The notes beneath the pieces are model-generated. The model did no database searches, was not told the origin of the DNA, and saw only the letters and a program-made list of their open reading frames with translations. A stretch of 64,000 bases of DNA. It comes from Utricularia gibba (Eukaryota > Streptophyta > Magnoliopsida > Lamiales > Lentibulariaceae). Positions 38,513 to 49,210 of this stretch are shown here, piece after piece. The DNA lies in NCBI GenBank assembly GCA_002189035.1, contig NEEC01000015.1:1922001-1986000 (forward strand). Reading direction: 5' to 3'. Numbering within the stretch: position 1 is the first letter of the stretch; each line of letters begins with the position of its first letter. The position numbers were made by a program, and so were the translations under genes.

Positions 38513-39417
38513 AGCGGTACGTTGGTGCTGTCTGTAAGGAACTCCCGTCATTTTGCTCCTGTTATTCGGTGCACTGTTTTCCTTTTGTCGATTTGTAGAA
38601 GATGTCGTCTACTCCTTTTTCTGTATCTGCGTTTCTTTAGAGCGTGAGACAACAGGCTTTGAAGCCCATTTCTCAGTTCTTTTCATCACCATGGTTCTGG
38701 TACACCCCCCCACACACACACACAAGTGATGCGATGAAATGAGAACATACAAGGGGCGTTTGATATTAGCACGTGGAACACATGGCAACTTCCACGTTCC
38801 CCCGAACTGCCGTGTCGTGTCCGGTGGCCTAACTTCATTGTTTGTAATAGAATACATGGAGCGAAATTTGAAGCGGAAAGCGTGCGCGGGTTTGAATACC
38901 GTGGCTTCTCATCCCTGGGTTTTCCAACCGGAAAAAGGGTAAGCAGCAATGATGGCCCCTCGTGCCCTAACATGTGCCGACTCTCCCTCGCATCCCCAAC
39001 TCACAATAAATGCCCATTCTACCCCTAGCCCCCTCAACATCATCAACAACTGCGCGAGACTACTAAAACACTGATTTTATGGAAAATAGAATGTTCTTAA
39101 GTGGTATGTTAATTCTTGAGGGTGTAGTGCTACGGCTGCTACTAATGGAATGGAATGGAGGATTTGGGGGTGTGATTATGCATTGGATTCCGCGAGGAGT
39201 AAACGAGAGGCGTGTCGGCAAGTACAGAGGCAGATGGGTGGAGTTCCATGATAACAATAATTAGGTATTTATGAAACACAACCAGAGCCGCTGAGGATAA
39301 GCGAGGAATGACATAGCAAGATTCGATTTTTAGCCGAAATGATTAGCGGGGTTCGTCCGACGGCTACACATGCGGAGGAATTGGGGAAAAAGATTCTTCA
39401 CTTGGGTTGAATTTTGA
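38513..39417. other. Convergent 3' spacer between alpha-tubulin and the second ZF-HD gene
   Basis: 905 bases with both 3' untranslated regions. A C/CA-rich run (CCCCCCCACACACACACACA) lies near 38704-38722. Short ORFs on both strands show no family likeness. Confidence 0.4.
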
Positions 39418-40302
39418 TCACCATGGGGAGGACCCGTTGGTCTGAGATCTGCTGGTGTTGGTGTCCACATGATTTTGAGCGTTGTCGTTGCTGTCGCCGC
39501 GGGTGGCGGAGGAGAGCGGAGTGGTGGTGGCGGAGGATGAATTTAGGAGAAGATTTTGATCCCTTTTGGCGAAGGCGTGCTTGTTGTTGTGCATCCAGAC
39601 CTTGAAAACTGATTTGTCGACACCGATTTCTCTGCAGAATTCATTTATTGTGTCCGCTTCGCTCTTCTGCATTTTCCATTCTATTTTGTCAGCCAGCTCC
39701 AGCATTTTCTCCTTCTGATTCTGGGTGAATTTCGTGCGGAACCGCTTCCGGGAGAGCGAACCGTCGGAACCACCGGGGAGCAGGGGCATGTGGGGTGCGG
39801 AGGGGAAGTAAGTGGATGAGATCGGCGGCGGCGACGGGGAGTTATTTGGACTACTGACCATCTGGGGCGGCGGCGGCGGTGGGTGGTGACGGTGGTTCGG
39901 CCGGTACTCGAGCGCCAGCATGGCCGCCGGAGGCGCGTGCGGGTCATCATTCTCACGGCGGTGGAAGTTCCGGTGGCAACCGCAGGCGGCGCATTTGAGC
40001 GAAGTTGGATCCGATGGGTTCACCGCCGGCGAGGGCATGAACTCGCCGCAGCCGTCGACGGCGTGACCTCCAAGCGCCGCCGCATGGTTCTTCAGACATT
40101 CCCTGTACCTAATGACAACCGGGTGGTGGCTGAGGTTGTGGTACGCCGGCGCCTGTATCCTCATCCCCCCGTTTCTGCACGGCGACTGGATCCCCGCTGT
40201 CGGAGTCTCCACCTCCGCAACTGTAGCTTGCACTGTCGAACTGCTCTCAATCTCATTAACAAAATTGAAACTTTTCACACTCGCCCCAAAATCTCTTGCC
40301 AT
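39418..40302 (-). CDS. Zinc-finger homeodomain (ZF-HD) transcription factor
   Basis: Intronless, 294 residues. The zinc-finger dimerisation domain is near residues 66-125: [20 protein letters not shown], then [17 protein letters not shown] Pro/His-rich linker follows. The homeodomain is near residues 187-248: [39 protein letters not shown] and [12 protein letters not shown]. The tail is Ser/Thr/Asn-rich. The protein is longer and distinct in linker and tail from the ZF-HD at 20749-21417, so the two are not recent tandem copies. The layout resembles ZHD5/ZHD6-type members; that placement is tentative. Confidence 0.93.
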   Translation of the reverse strand: MARDFGASVKSFNFVNEIESSSTVQATVAEVETPTAGIQSPCRNGGMRIQAPAYHNLSHHPVVIRYRECLKNHAAALGGHAVDGCGEFMPSPAVNPSDPTSLKCAACGCHRNFHRRENDDPHAPPAAMLALEYRPNHRHHPPPPPPQMVSSPNNSPSPPPISSTYFPSAPHMPLLPGGSDGSLSRKRFRTKFTQNQKEKMLELADKIEWKMQKSEADTINEFCREIGVDKSVFKVWMHNNKHAFAKRDQNLLLNSSSATTTPLSSATRGDSNDNAQNHVDTNTSRSQTNGSSPW

Positions 40303-41419
40303 CCCTTAGAAATTAGGGTTCTTTCTTTAAAGGGAGCCTCAGCCTTGAGACACAAAGATAGAGAGAAGGTGGAAGAAGATGATGAGGGTGATAATGAGAA
40401 CAGAAATCTTCATTGTCATGTGGTCTTGCTTCTTAATTATTAATATTATTTAATAATTCAATTCCCAGAATATAAAAGTATACTCTTATCTCATTAAATG
40501 GAGGAAAAAGGGCTGCCATGTCCCTTTACTCTATCAATCCCTTGTACTAAAGAATAAAGTTGTTGGAATTTAAAATCACAACCCCCTCATAAAATTATTA
40601 TTTTTAAATAAACCCCTCTTTGGGGAAACTAGAAGAATATATGTAAATATTACTTTTCCCAGGGCAAGCAAGTATAAAAGTTACTTTTAGGGGGTGAAAA
40701 TATTAATTTTGTATGTCTTTCTACAATTGCACTGCGGCCTCTATATTTATGTTTTTCACTAATTCTATCTCTCTAAGCAATCAGGGGAGCGAAAATACAA
40801 ATATAACAGGCCCCCTATAAAAAGGGAAATACCAAATTCGCCTCTGAGGTTTGTGAATGTTGACGCGAGCCCGGTAAATGGCTAAAATTCCCCATAGCTA
40901 ACCTTGAAAGCACTTTTGTGAGTTTCTGAATGCCTCGGAAGAAAATGAAATCGTGGGGTTTTGGGGGACTAGATTTAGGGTTCTTCTTCTATTTTTATGG
41001 TTGAGTTTAGGGTATCTGTTGCTACAATCACAAGCTGGGCCTTGCTTCTGAAGAGAAGGGTGTGACTGAGGATCGACGAAATGCAGTTCAAATCAGGGAG
41101 TTGGGCAAAAGAATGCCTATTCTTTGGCGTTTAAGCAGTCCAGTTTTTAGGCGTATTGTTGTTTGCCCAGTGAGTGATATGGCCTTCATGATACAGCAAT
41201 TTCAAAACTCAGCAAGTCTGGCCTGTTACTCGTGCGACCCTCCTGATGGCCGGTGCCCTGGTTATTCTCCTGGTAGGGGAGTTGGCAAAACCACCGAAAA
41301 TGCCATTTTGCAGGGTCACGGAAGGGATAAGGCCTCAAGGAAGTCGGGGATGGCACATCGTCGTGGTTCTAACGGTGTGCAGTCGATAAGTCAATCGAAG
41401 TGCGGGGGATCAGAGAAGA
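40303..41419. other. Spacer upstream of the second ZF-HD gene
   Basis: 1.1 kb. From 40430 to 40830 it is A/T-rich. From 40860 to 41420 it is less so and carries a 120-codon frame at 41062-41424 that shows no recognisable domain. It may be the eroded 5' part of the EF-hand pseudogene next to it, but no motif supports this. Confidence 0.35.
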
Positions 41420-41429
41420 AATAGGACGC

Positions 41430-41640
41430 TGATGATAGATTCTCAAGGACGGAAATCCGGGGATGGATGAAGTTAAAGAAGCTCTTGATACCTTTGGCAA
41501 GAACAGAGACGCGTTCATTGATACAGGGGAGTTGCAGCAGATCCGCTGCAGGATGGGATCCAGAGGAGGAGTTGGGATAGATGATTGACTGCAGGAGGAC
41601 GACGACTCGGGTGATCGACGACAACGATGGGGCACAGGCC
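41430..41640 (+). pseudogene. Fragment of a calmodulin-like (CML45/46-type) EF-hand gene
   Basis: The + frame at 41465-41570 reads DEVKEALDTFGKNRDAFIDTGELQ in outline: DEVKEALDTFGKN, then RDAFIDTGELQQI. It matches the first C-terminal EF-hand of CML45/46-like proteins (VxEAFDxFDxNxDGFIDxxELQ). The loop has lost its first Asp (GKN for DKN) and the central Gly (DAF for DGF). After TGA at 41586 another frame gives CRRTTTRVIDDNDGAQ, matching the start of the next EF-hand. Stops, shifts and lost Ca2+ ligands mean a non-functional remnant. No intact N-terminus was found. Confidence 0.6.
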
Positions 41641-43991
41641 TGTGTGCACTACGGGCCCCGTCGCGGGCTCTGCCGTCGCCGGGCTGGCCTTCCCCGCCAC
41701 CGGAACCGCCTTCTAATTTGGACTGGACGTGATGGGCTGGGCCCGCAAGTAAACGTCTACTAGATTACCGTTATACCCTCCCTGCTTCCCCTTCCTGTTC
41801 TTCGTCTCCGAACCAATTCTCTGCCGTCGTTCACCAGTCAGCCCGACTTCGCACAAGAAAAAGCTGCAATCTTGATACCTTTTTTTTTTTTTTTTTTTTT
41901 ACATATGACTACAAGAGTCGTTCCGGTCGGCGTGCCCTCTCGAATGTGCCTCAGTTGTCATCTCCGTCGACCAACATTACAAGAATTCTACTTTGTCGCA
42001 TTGGTATGAATCCGTGGTCAGTATTTTTACAGAACAATCGTCTGTCCGATTGGTATCAGTATAACCATGACATTGTAACATATTTTATGAACCTTCCACA
42101 GCCTCTTCGAAAATATTATTTAAGAGATGGCTGGTTTTCAATGGCAGAAGTCAAGAATCCCTCTAGCTGGGTCGCAGAAAGGACTACGCCTTTTGAATGA
42201 AGTGAAAGAGCAGTTAGAGAACTTGTGGGTACAAGAGAAATTTAATTGATCTGCCTAACTCCAGCATGGTTCCTGCCCTACGTACACAGAGTGTTAACTC
42301 CCACTGAACCACACCATGGTCTCACTTCCTTCAACAATCAGTTTCCCCATTGGTCATTACCCCCTCTCTTCAAACATTCAGCGGAGCTCCATTTATTTCC
42401 CTCTTCCCCTCCCTCACTTCATTCACCTTTGCCCTCCTAATTACCTTCTTCCCCAGCCCACCTTTCTTTACCGCAAGATGGCTCCTTCTTCCCTCCATCG
42501 TTAGCCTTGCATGGGCGGACTGGGCCGTGAAGCGCAGCCAAGGATGACTTGCCGGCGCAACAGCGCATGTTTGAGCTCCGGCAAGTCGTTTTTGGCTACG
42601 TCTCTCCCCAGTTCTTTCATGTGAGATTTCCGGTGGTCATATCCAATGAAACCTAGATGAACTCAAGCGCATGCAGCGATGATACAATGTCCTTTATCCT
42701 GTTACATACTGAGATCCAAAACTTGAGCTTCCTGCAGTGGGAAAACTCGCCAAAAATGGAGGGCGTTCAGTTAGGGTTTCTTCCTTCGATTAGCTCATGT
42801 GTGTTACTGTAGAGATCACCCCAAGGTTAGGGTTCCTGAGATAGTTTTAGTGCATAATTAAACTGAACTAACCGATCACATTCTTACATTTTTATATCAT
42901 ACTTGATTTATTTATGTCTTTCCATTTGTAAAATATTTGGTTATCTCTCTAATCATATTTTTTAAAACTTTCTCTTATATACGTGTTTTAAAAATATATT
43001 TATAAAAATAATAATACTTTGAATATTGATTTGTATAATAAATACGTTTTCAACTATATTATTGATCTAAAAATAAATAATTCAAATACGTAATTAATTA
43101 AACCTTAATGTAAATAACGACATATTAGGGATAGGCGTGCCCATGCATCTTTGGCACGTGTGTAAATTGTCTACGTAATGACGGATTATCCTTTTCATTT
43201 AAAATTTTAAGGCATTGACCCTCACGTCCCCGTACGGTCAATTAATAGGAAGAGGTGCGATGCATCTCTTCCAGTGCGTGACGGCACTATCTCCACGTGC
43301 CTTAATTTATTTTTAATGCCATTTTTTCTATTGATTTAATTATATTACGACGTACAATCCCTAATAAATGAGAGTTACGTGCAGTATTCGACCCGCGGGT
43401 TCTTGACCCGACCCGACGAAAATGCGTAACAGGATCGATCTCCTTGGGTTCCCCTCGTGCTTGAATTCCATGGAGCCACGCTTCGTTTTGAGGTATTTGA
43501 GCAGAATATCCTCATGGAGCGATGTATTAAAAGAGAAGAATCCGATGATCCCGAGTGCCGTTTGCGACTGAAATTCGGTGGCATTAATTGTTGCTGGGAG
43601 GGGGCGTAGATCTCTGAAATTTTGGAGCCGACCGTGATTTGTCATCCTCCGTGACGCCATTGGGGTTTGGCGTTTTGCGTGGGTTGTCGTATTGGGTGGA
43701 GAAATTGGGGTCCAATATAGACCCAATTTGTGAATGGATTCTTGTCTGTTTCGATGGAGAAGAAATGGATGGCTTTGATTTAACTGATCCTCAGCCAACT
43801 TTGCACATACAGGAAATACAGATTACAGTTGAGAAGCTTGTAGAGTCAAGGGGGCTTTTACTTTTAGGGATAAGTATGATGTAAGATGGTGGCGTAGAAT
43901 TCGACTACGATTGATGGCGTGGTGATTCTGCTCAAGCGCTTTTGGTTTCGATATAATTGAAGTTCAGTTCGGTTATTCTGTGAACTGGGAA
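41641..43991. other. Spacer up to the NAC gene
   Basis: 2.35 kb. A run of 21 T lies at 41880-41900. The frame at 42006-42200 (MNPWSVFLQNNRLSDWYQ..) is open but unrecognised. 42850-43120 and 43290-43350 are A/T-rich. No gene, RNA or bounded repeat is supported. The final few hundred bases are the NAC promoter and leader. Confidence 0.4.
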
Positions 43992-45012
43992 ATGGACGGA
44001 GAGCGCGACGAAGCGTTGATTCTGCCGCCAGGGTTCAGGTTTCATCCCACGGATGAAGAGTTAATTACTCACTACTTGTCTCCGAAGCTTGTTGACAGCA
44101 ATTTCAGCAGCATAGTTATGGGAGATGTGGATTTGAACAAAGTTGAGCCTTGGGATTTGCCCTGTAAGTTATTTGTTTCTGTGTTTGCATGTAGTAAGGT
44201 GTTCCATGGTGGGACTGACTGAATGATGAATTTTTCAGGGAAGGCGAAAATAGGGGAAAAGGAATGGTACTTTTTCTGCATCAAAGACAGGAAATACCCC
44301 ACTGGTTCGAGAACGAACAGAGCAACTGAAGCTGGGTACTGGAAAGCAACTGGAAAAGATAAGGAAATTTTTCGGGGGAAAGTGTTGGTGGGAATGAAGA
44401 AAACTCTTGTTTTCTACAAAGGAAGAGCACCTAGAGGAGAAAAGACTAACTGGGTTATGCATGAATACAGAGTAGAAAGCATGGATTCTTCCCACAATCC
44501 CTCCTCTAGAGTTGCTAACAAGGTAAAAAGAGCATCTTTTTTCTCCCCCCCGTTTTTGTTTTGTTCTTCTTAGGATTGACATAGTTTGTTCGACTCGACA
44601 GAGTGAATGGGTGATTAATAGAGTGTTTAAGAAGGGCTCAAATGGGAAGAAAGTACACATCTCTGGTTTATCTGAATCACCGTCATCTTGCTCCTCCGTC
44701 CAGCCGCCGTTTATCGACTTACCCTCCACCGCCGTAGCCGAGGTGACCAGCTTCTCCAACTCTCAGGAAGAGAGGGAAATGGGCGGCGAACTCAGCCCAT
44801 TCGAGGGTCATTCGAGTTGCAGGGAATCCGTTTTCCCGCAAGATCAGTCGTTCCTCACTCTGTTGCTGGAAAACTACCGCTCCTACGCGAGACAACACGG
44901 TGGGGAGGACGGATTCTTGCCTGAAAGTGATCTGTCCGCAGCCTTTGCAGATGGATTCCGGCCTTGGTATGAACAAGAATACCTGATCACCGACTGGATC
45001 ACTAACCGTTAA
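43992..45012 (+). CDS. NAC domain transcription factor (NAC79/NAC100/CUC2 group)
   Basis: Three exons, 43992-44163, 44239-44522 and 44602-45012, at the two standard NAC intron positions; 288 residues. The start ATG gives [19 protein letters not shown]; an upstream in-frame GTG is ignored. NAC subdomains A-E are complete: [84 protein letters not shown] and WVMHEYRVE. This sequence type belongs to the NAM/CUC and ORE1/NAC79/NAC100 clade, many of whose members are cleaved under miR164 guidance. Here the equivalent site is degenerate (see separate entry). The tail is acidic and ends [15 protein letters not shown]. Confidence 0.93.
44738..44758 (+). promoter_or_regulatory. Degenerate miR164 target-like site in the NAC coding region
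   Basis: CCGAGGTGACCAGCTTCTCCA encodes EVTSFS(N) where relatives encode EHVPCFS. Compared with the perfect complement of miR164, the 9 bases pairing with the microRNA 5' end are intact, but about 6 of 21 positions mismatch, including the one opposite microRNA position 10. Cleavage normally needs pairing at positions 10-11, so slicing is unlikely. The comparison uses the known miR164 sequence from memory. Confidence 0.5.
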
Positions 45013-45825
45013 GTTTCTAGTACTCTGTAAATGGTGAATACATACATACACACACACATCCACAAGCTTCAACATTGCTGTCAAGCAACAAAAGCACAGT
45101 AGGGTTTGATTGGCTTTGGCCTTTGTATTGTATATTTTGTGATTAGTGACTAATGTGGCTAAGCCTTTATATTTTACAACTGCTATTACTTGCAATTATA
45201 AATTAATAAAAATAATAATAAAACAGCAACATCGGTTTGGCTGATTCGGGTGGACCGGTGTGAAACCGGTCCAGCGGTTCTTCCGTGCCTGAATTCCTTC
45301 GCTAAAGTGGATTCTCTCAACCAAATCCATCCTCAGAATCTTGTAAAGCTACGTCCATCCTGATTTCAACTACTCTCCTTTTCTGAGTGCCGCTTCTTTA
45401 TTGTAATTTCCTGGCGCCAGCTTCAATTGTCTTCAATTTTTGAATTCTGTGTATGGGTTTTAATATTTTTGTGCCTGCATACAGGAAGGATTGTCTACGG
45501 TTGGCAAAAGCAAGGTGAAACGCCGTAGATGACCGATTTACGACAAGATAGGGAAAAAGTGTAAGTGCTCAACTATGACATGGGCTTTTCGTGTTTACTT
45601 TCTTGGTTTTGTACTCGGAGATCAATTCCTACTTCTGTTTTTTTTTTTTTTTCCTAAATTGGTGCCTGGTGTTAATCCTGAAAATAGGATAGTTTAACAT
45701 GCTGATTTTTTTGAAATACACGATCTTGCATTGTATGGGTTGCAATGGTTGCTTGTGGTATGCGAGCTACTTCGGATTTAACATAACAACTTGTAAAGCC
45801 TTTTCTCCAGAATTCTATAGCAATG
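45013..45825. other. Spacer and leader of the phosphatidate cytidylyltransferase gene
   Basis: 813 bases. A CA-rich stretch (45044-45063) follows the NAC stop. Downstream the DNA shows exon/intron-like texture (CATACAG at 45479-45485, a run of T near 45640), suggesting a leader intron for the next gene; its borders are not certain. Confidence 0.4.
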
Positions 45826-48648
45826 ATGCAGAGGGATAGTGGACCAGTTCGGCAACGCAGGCGTAGAGCCTCAAATGAGGTCCGTTTGGTTTCGATATAT
45901 GAATTAAAACTAGGCCTTTTTGAAAATGAAGTGTATATTGTAATCGCGTGTTGCTTCATTTTGAAGCTCTATAAAGCATGTTTTAATCAGGAACTCTTTG
46001 ATTTTGTTAGAATCCAAGGGCAGGTATGCTGAGTTGTGATAAAGTTGAGTGTTGTTTTATGTTGGAGAAGACAAGTCATTTTACTTATCGTAGACCATGT
46101 AAAAGCAAATTACTCTTGTTTTGAAAAATTAACAAAATTTTCTATGCTCCAGACTCCGAATGAAGTTGGAGACACAAACGGGGTTCATTTGCTCGTTAAT
46201 GACAGTGGGAAGTACAAGTCGATGCTAGTGCGTGCATATTCAACATTTTGGATGATTCTAGGGTTCGCCTTGACTATATACATGGGTCACCTTTATATAT
46301 GGGCAATGGTGATTGTGGTTCAAATTTTTATGGCAAAGGAACTGTTTACTTTACGAAGGAAATCTCATGAAGAGAACAGGCTTCCAGGATTTTGGCTGCT
46401 GAATTGGTGGGCAACTTAGTTCCTCTCTGGAATTTTAAGTTAATCATGTTCTCATTTTTTACTGTTGTGTATTTTCAAAATATTATCTTCTTTTGGTTTG
46501 CCAATGGATCCTCAATCATAGCATGCCTATATATTAACATGTTCTCAGGTACCTGGCTTGCTGACATAGCTTTTTGTGGAATCAGTGTTCTAATTCTGGA
46601 ATAATTGTGCAGCACTTTATGCTTTTTTGTTTTTTCATATGTTAACCGAAAGGTTCTCCGTCTAAGTGTTTTTCCTAATTGTGAATCTGCTGCTTTTTTT
46701 TTTCCCCTTCAGGTACTTTTTCTTCACAGCCATGCTATTTGTCTATGGACGTATTCTCAACCAGCAGCTTGTGAATACTGTAACAACAGGGAATCATTGG
46801 TACAAACTTGTTGGCATGATCAGCAAATATCATATGGTTACGTGCTACTTCCTGTACATTGCAGGTGCTTGAAAATAATGCAGTTCTTTGCGTTTTCTTA
46901 TATTTTTTTTTCTGTAATATCCAAGTAAGGAAATACATACTTGATTATCAGCAGGCCTTTGGTAATTTAGAAGGGCTGATATATCTCAGCAATAAAATCT
47001 GGAAAAAGAATGAATATTGTCTGTTTTTTTGGATACAGGTTTTATTTGGTTTATTCTCTCGTTGAAGAAGAAGAGGTACAAGTATCAGTTTGGCCAATAT
47101 GCATGGACACACATGATACTGATTGTGGTGTTTGCTCAGTCATCTTTTACAGTGGCGATTATTTTCGAGGGAATTTTTTGGTAAACATTGTGTTTATTCT
47201 GTTTTGGGCTTGCTTTTGGTAATTTAAAAGCTATTCCTTAAAAAGTTTATTCTTTTTTGAATGTTCTGTTTTTTTATGACTTCGAGGTCCTACTTACCTG
47301 TGCTGTTTAAATGAATAGTTGTATTGTTGTTTCAAATATGAGTTTGGCAACAATGCAGGTTCCTTCTTCCTGCATCACTAATAGTCATCAATGACATCGC
47401 GGCTTATATTTTTGGATTCTTCTTTGGGAGAACCCCTTTGATCAAGCTCTCACCAAAGAAAACATGGGAAGGCTTTATTGGAGCATCTGGCACTTCTATA
47501 ATCTCTGCCTTTGTGGTGAGCAGTTTGTCTAGTTTTTGTCAGTTGAGGTCGGAATACTGGATGTTCATAGATGAGGATGTTGTTCAACTCTCAAAAAGTG
47601 TTTGCGCATCATTTGAACGAATAGTTATTTTCTTGAGCATTAAAATGGATCCATCAGATCTTTAATAACGGGATCATTCAGTGTGCTGCATTTCTTTCTT
47701 CTATATTTATAAAAGCTCAGGTGGATTGCTGTAACACTTTTTTCTTATCATTCGCAGCTTGCCAACTTTTTGGGTCAATTTCAGTGGCTAACTTGTCCTA
47801 GGAGGGTAAGTGATGGCTTGCTCCAAATTTTCTCTCAACATGTTTTTATTCTTTAAAGTTGATTGGAATGCACTCCTTTGTAGGATTTATCAACTGGCTG
47901 GCTTCATTGTGATCCTGGCCCGTTGTTTAAGCCTGAAACATTCACAGTCCCAGAGTGGTTTCCTAAATCGGCAAGTTCCTGACCTATTTCCTTAATTTAG
48001 AAGCATCTCCGTATATCTGATTCTGAAGTATGTTTTGTAGTTTCATGGGAGCAAAATCTCTATCTTGCCTGTTCAGTGGCATGCCCTATGGCTCGGTCTT
48101 TTTGCTTCGATCATAGCACCGTTCGGAGGATTTTTTGCTAGTGGCTTTAAGAGGGCTTTCAAGATCAAGGTTTTGACACCACCATCCTCATGACTGTTTT
48201 TCTTTTTCTTTTTACTTAAATATCATTTCTAGTATCCATAACATCTGTACAGGATTTCGGCGATAGCATTCCTGGGCATGGTGGAATGACCGATAGAATG
48301 GATTGCCAGGTAAATACCATCCTTGCATCATCAGTTGCCTACTCTGCTCATCTTGTCATGTATTTCATTGATACTAATCTGCAGATGGTGATGGCCGTTT
48401 TCGCATACATTTATCATCAGTCGTTTGTCGTGCCACAGTCCTTATCGACCGAGACCATCATGGACCTGGTAGATAACCTCACAATTCGCAAAATCACCAA
48501 GCAACTTATCTCGTATGCAAATCCACCTATCTAGTTCTCATTTTTTGTGTAGATTATATCAAGTCTCACGATGGAGGAGCTACAAGCGCTGTACACGAAA
48601 GTGGGTCGTATAATCATGGAGAAGCAGTTGAGATCGCCTACAAGCTGA
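45826..48648 (+). CDS. CDS1: Phosphatidate cytidylyltransferase (CDP-diacylglycerol synthase)
   Basis: Makes CDP-diacylglycerol from phosphatidate and CTP, the precursor of phosphatidylinositol and phosphatidylglycerol, in the ER. Eleven exons: 45826-45879, 46153-46406, 46713-46864, 47039-47180, 47359-47515, 47758-47805, 47884-47970, 48041-48169, 48253-48309, 48385-48468, 48553-48648; 419 residues, the size of Arabidopsis CDS1. Several membrane spans are present ([33 protein letters not shown]). Family blocks: [61 protein letters not shown] and the signature [19 protein letters not shown]. The exon 7/8 intron begins with GC (AAATCG|GCAAGT); nearby GT choices break frame. An ATG one codon earlier (45823) is equally possible. 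Confidence 0.94.
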
Positions 48649-49210
48649 AGGAAACAGTCAATGGCAGTACCAATAAATCTTACAGCCCATTGCCTTGTTT
48701 TTTCTCTCCTTCCATCTCCCTCTTGCGCCTGTACAGTAACATCGCACCACTAACTCTGATCACAGCTTTTCACTGATCCAACATTTCTGATACCCGTTGC
48801 TTCTGTTGTAGAGGGATCTTACGACCTTTATACAAGATACTTGAAGCAATACACATTGAATGAAGAACGAGTTCCTTGATAGGAACAACTGATTTACATG
48901 AAATTGCACATCTTGCTTTATAAAATAGTTGTTGAAAAACGCCATGCAAACTGTAGCACAGGTTCACCATGTGTAAGAAAAAAAATACAGTGACAACATT
49001 ACAACATCACTTGGACATTCTGCCTACTTGAGACAAGCTACGTACAAGGTGATAGGTATACAAATTGAAAATTATTCACATTTCTAATTCATGAAACTGA
49101 CAGCACCATATCATATATTTCTTTTTCCCCTGTTTCACTTCTTGAGTTCCAGTATTTTTCTCCCTTGGGTTTGAAATCGGCAAAGAAGCAGCTTCTACAA
49201 ACTATAGGTA
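48649..49210. other. Convergent 3' spacer between CDS1 and WRKY
   Basis: 562 bases with the two 3' untranslated regions. Short ORFs only; nothing recognised. Confidence 0.4.

Noticed and set aside
39883-40443. 186-codon open frame on +
   Set aside because: Antisense of the GC-rich ZF-HD gene, which explains the long open frame.
41062-41424. 120-codon + frame considered as a gene
   Set aside because: No start context, domain or homologue recognised; it borders a pseudogene fragment and contains no conserved motif.
46859-47222. Several Phe/Tyr-rich open frames with membrane-like segments
   Set aside because: They are introns and shifted frames of the CDP-diacylglycerol synthase gene.
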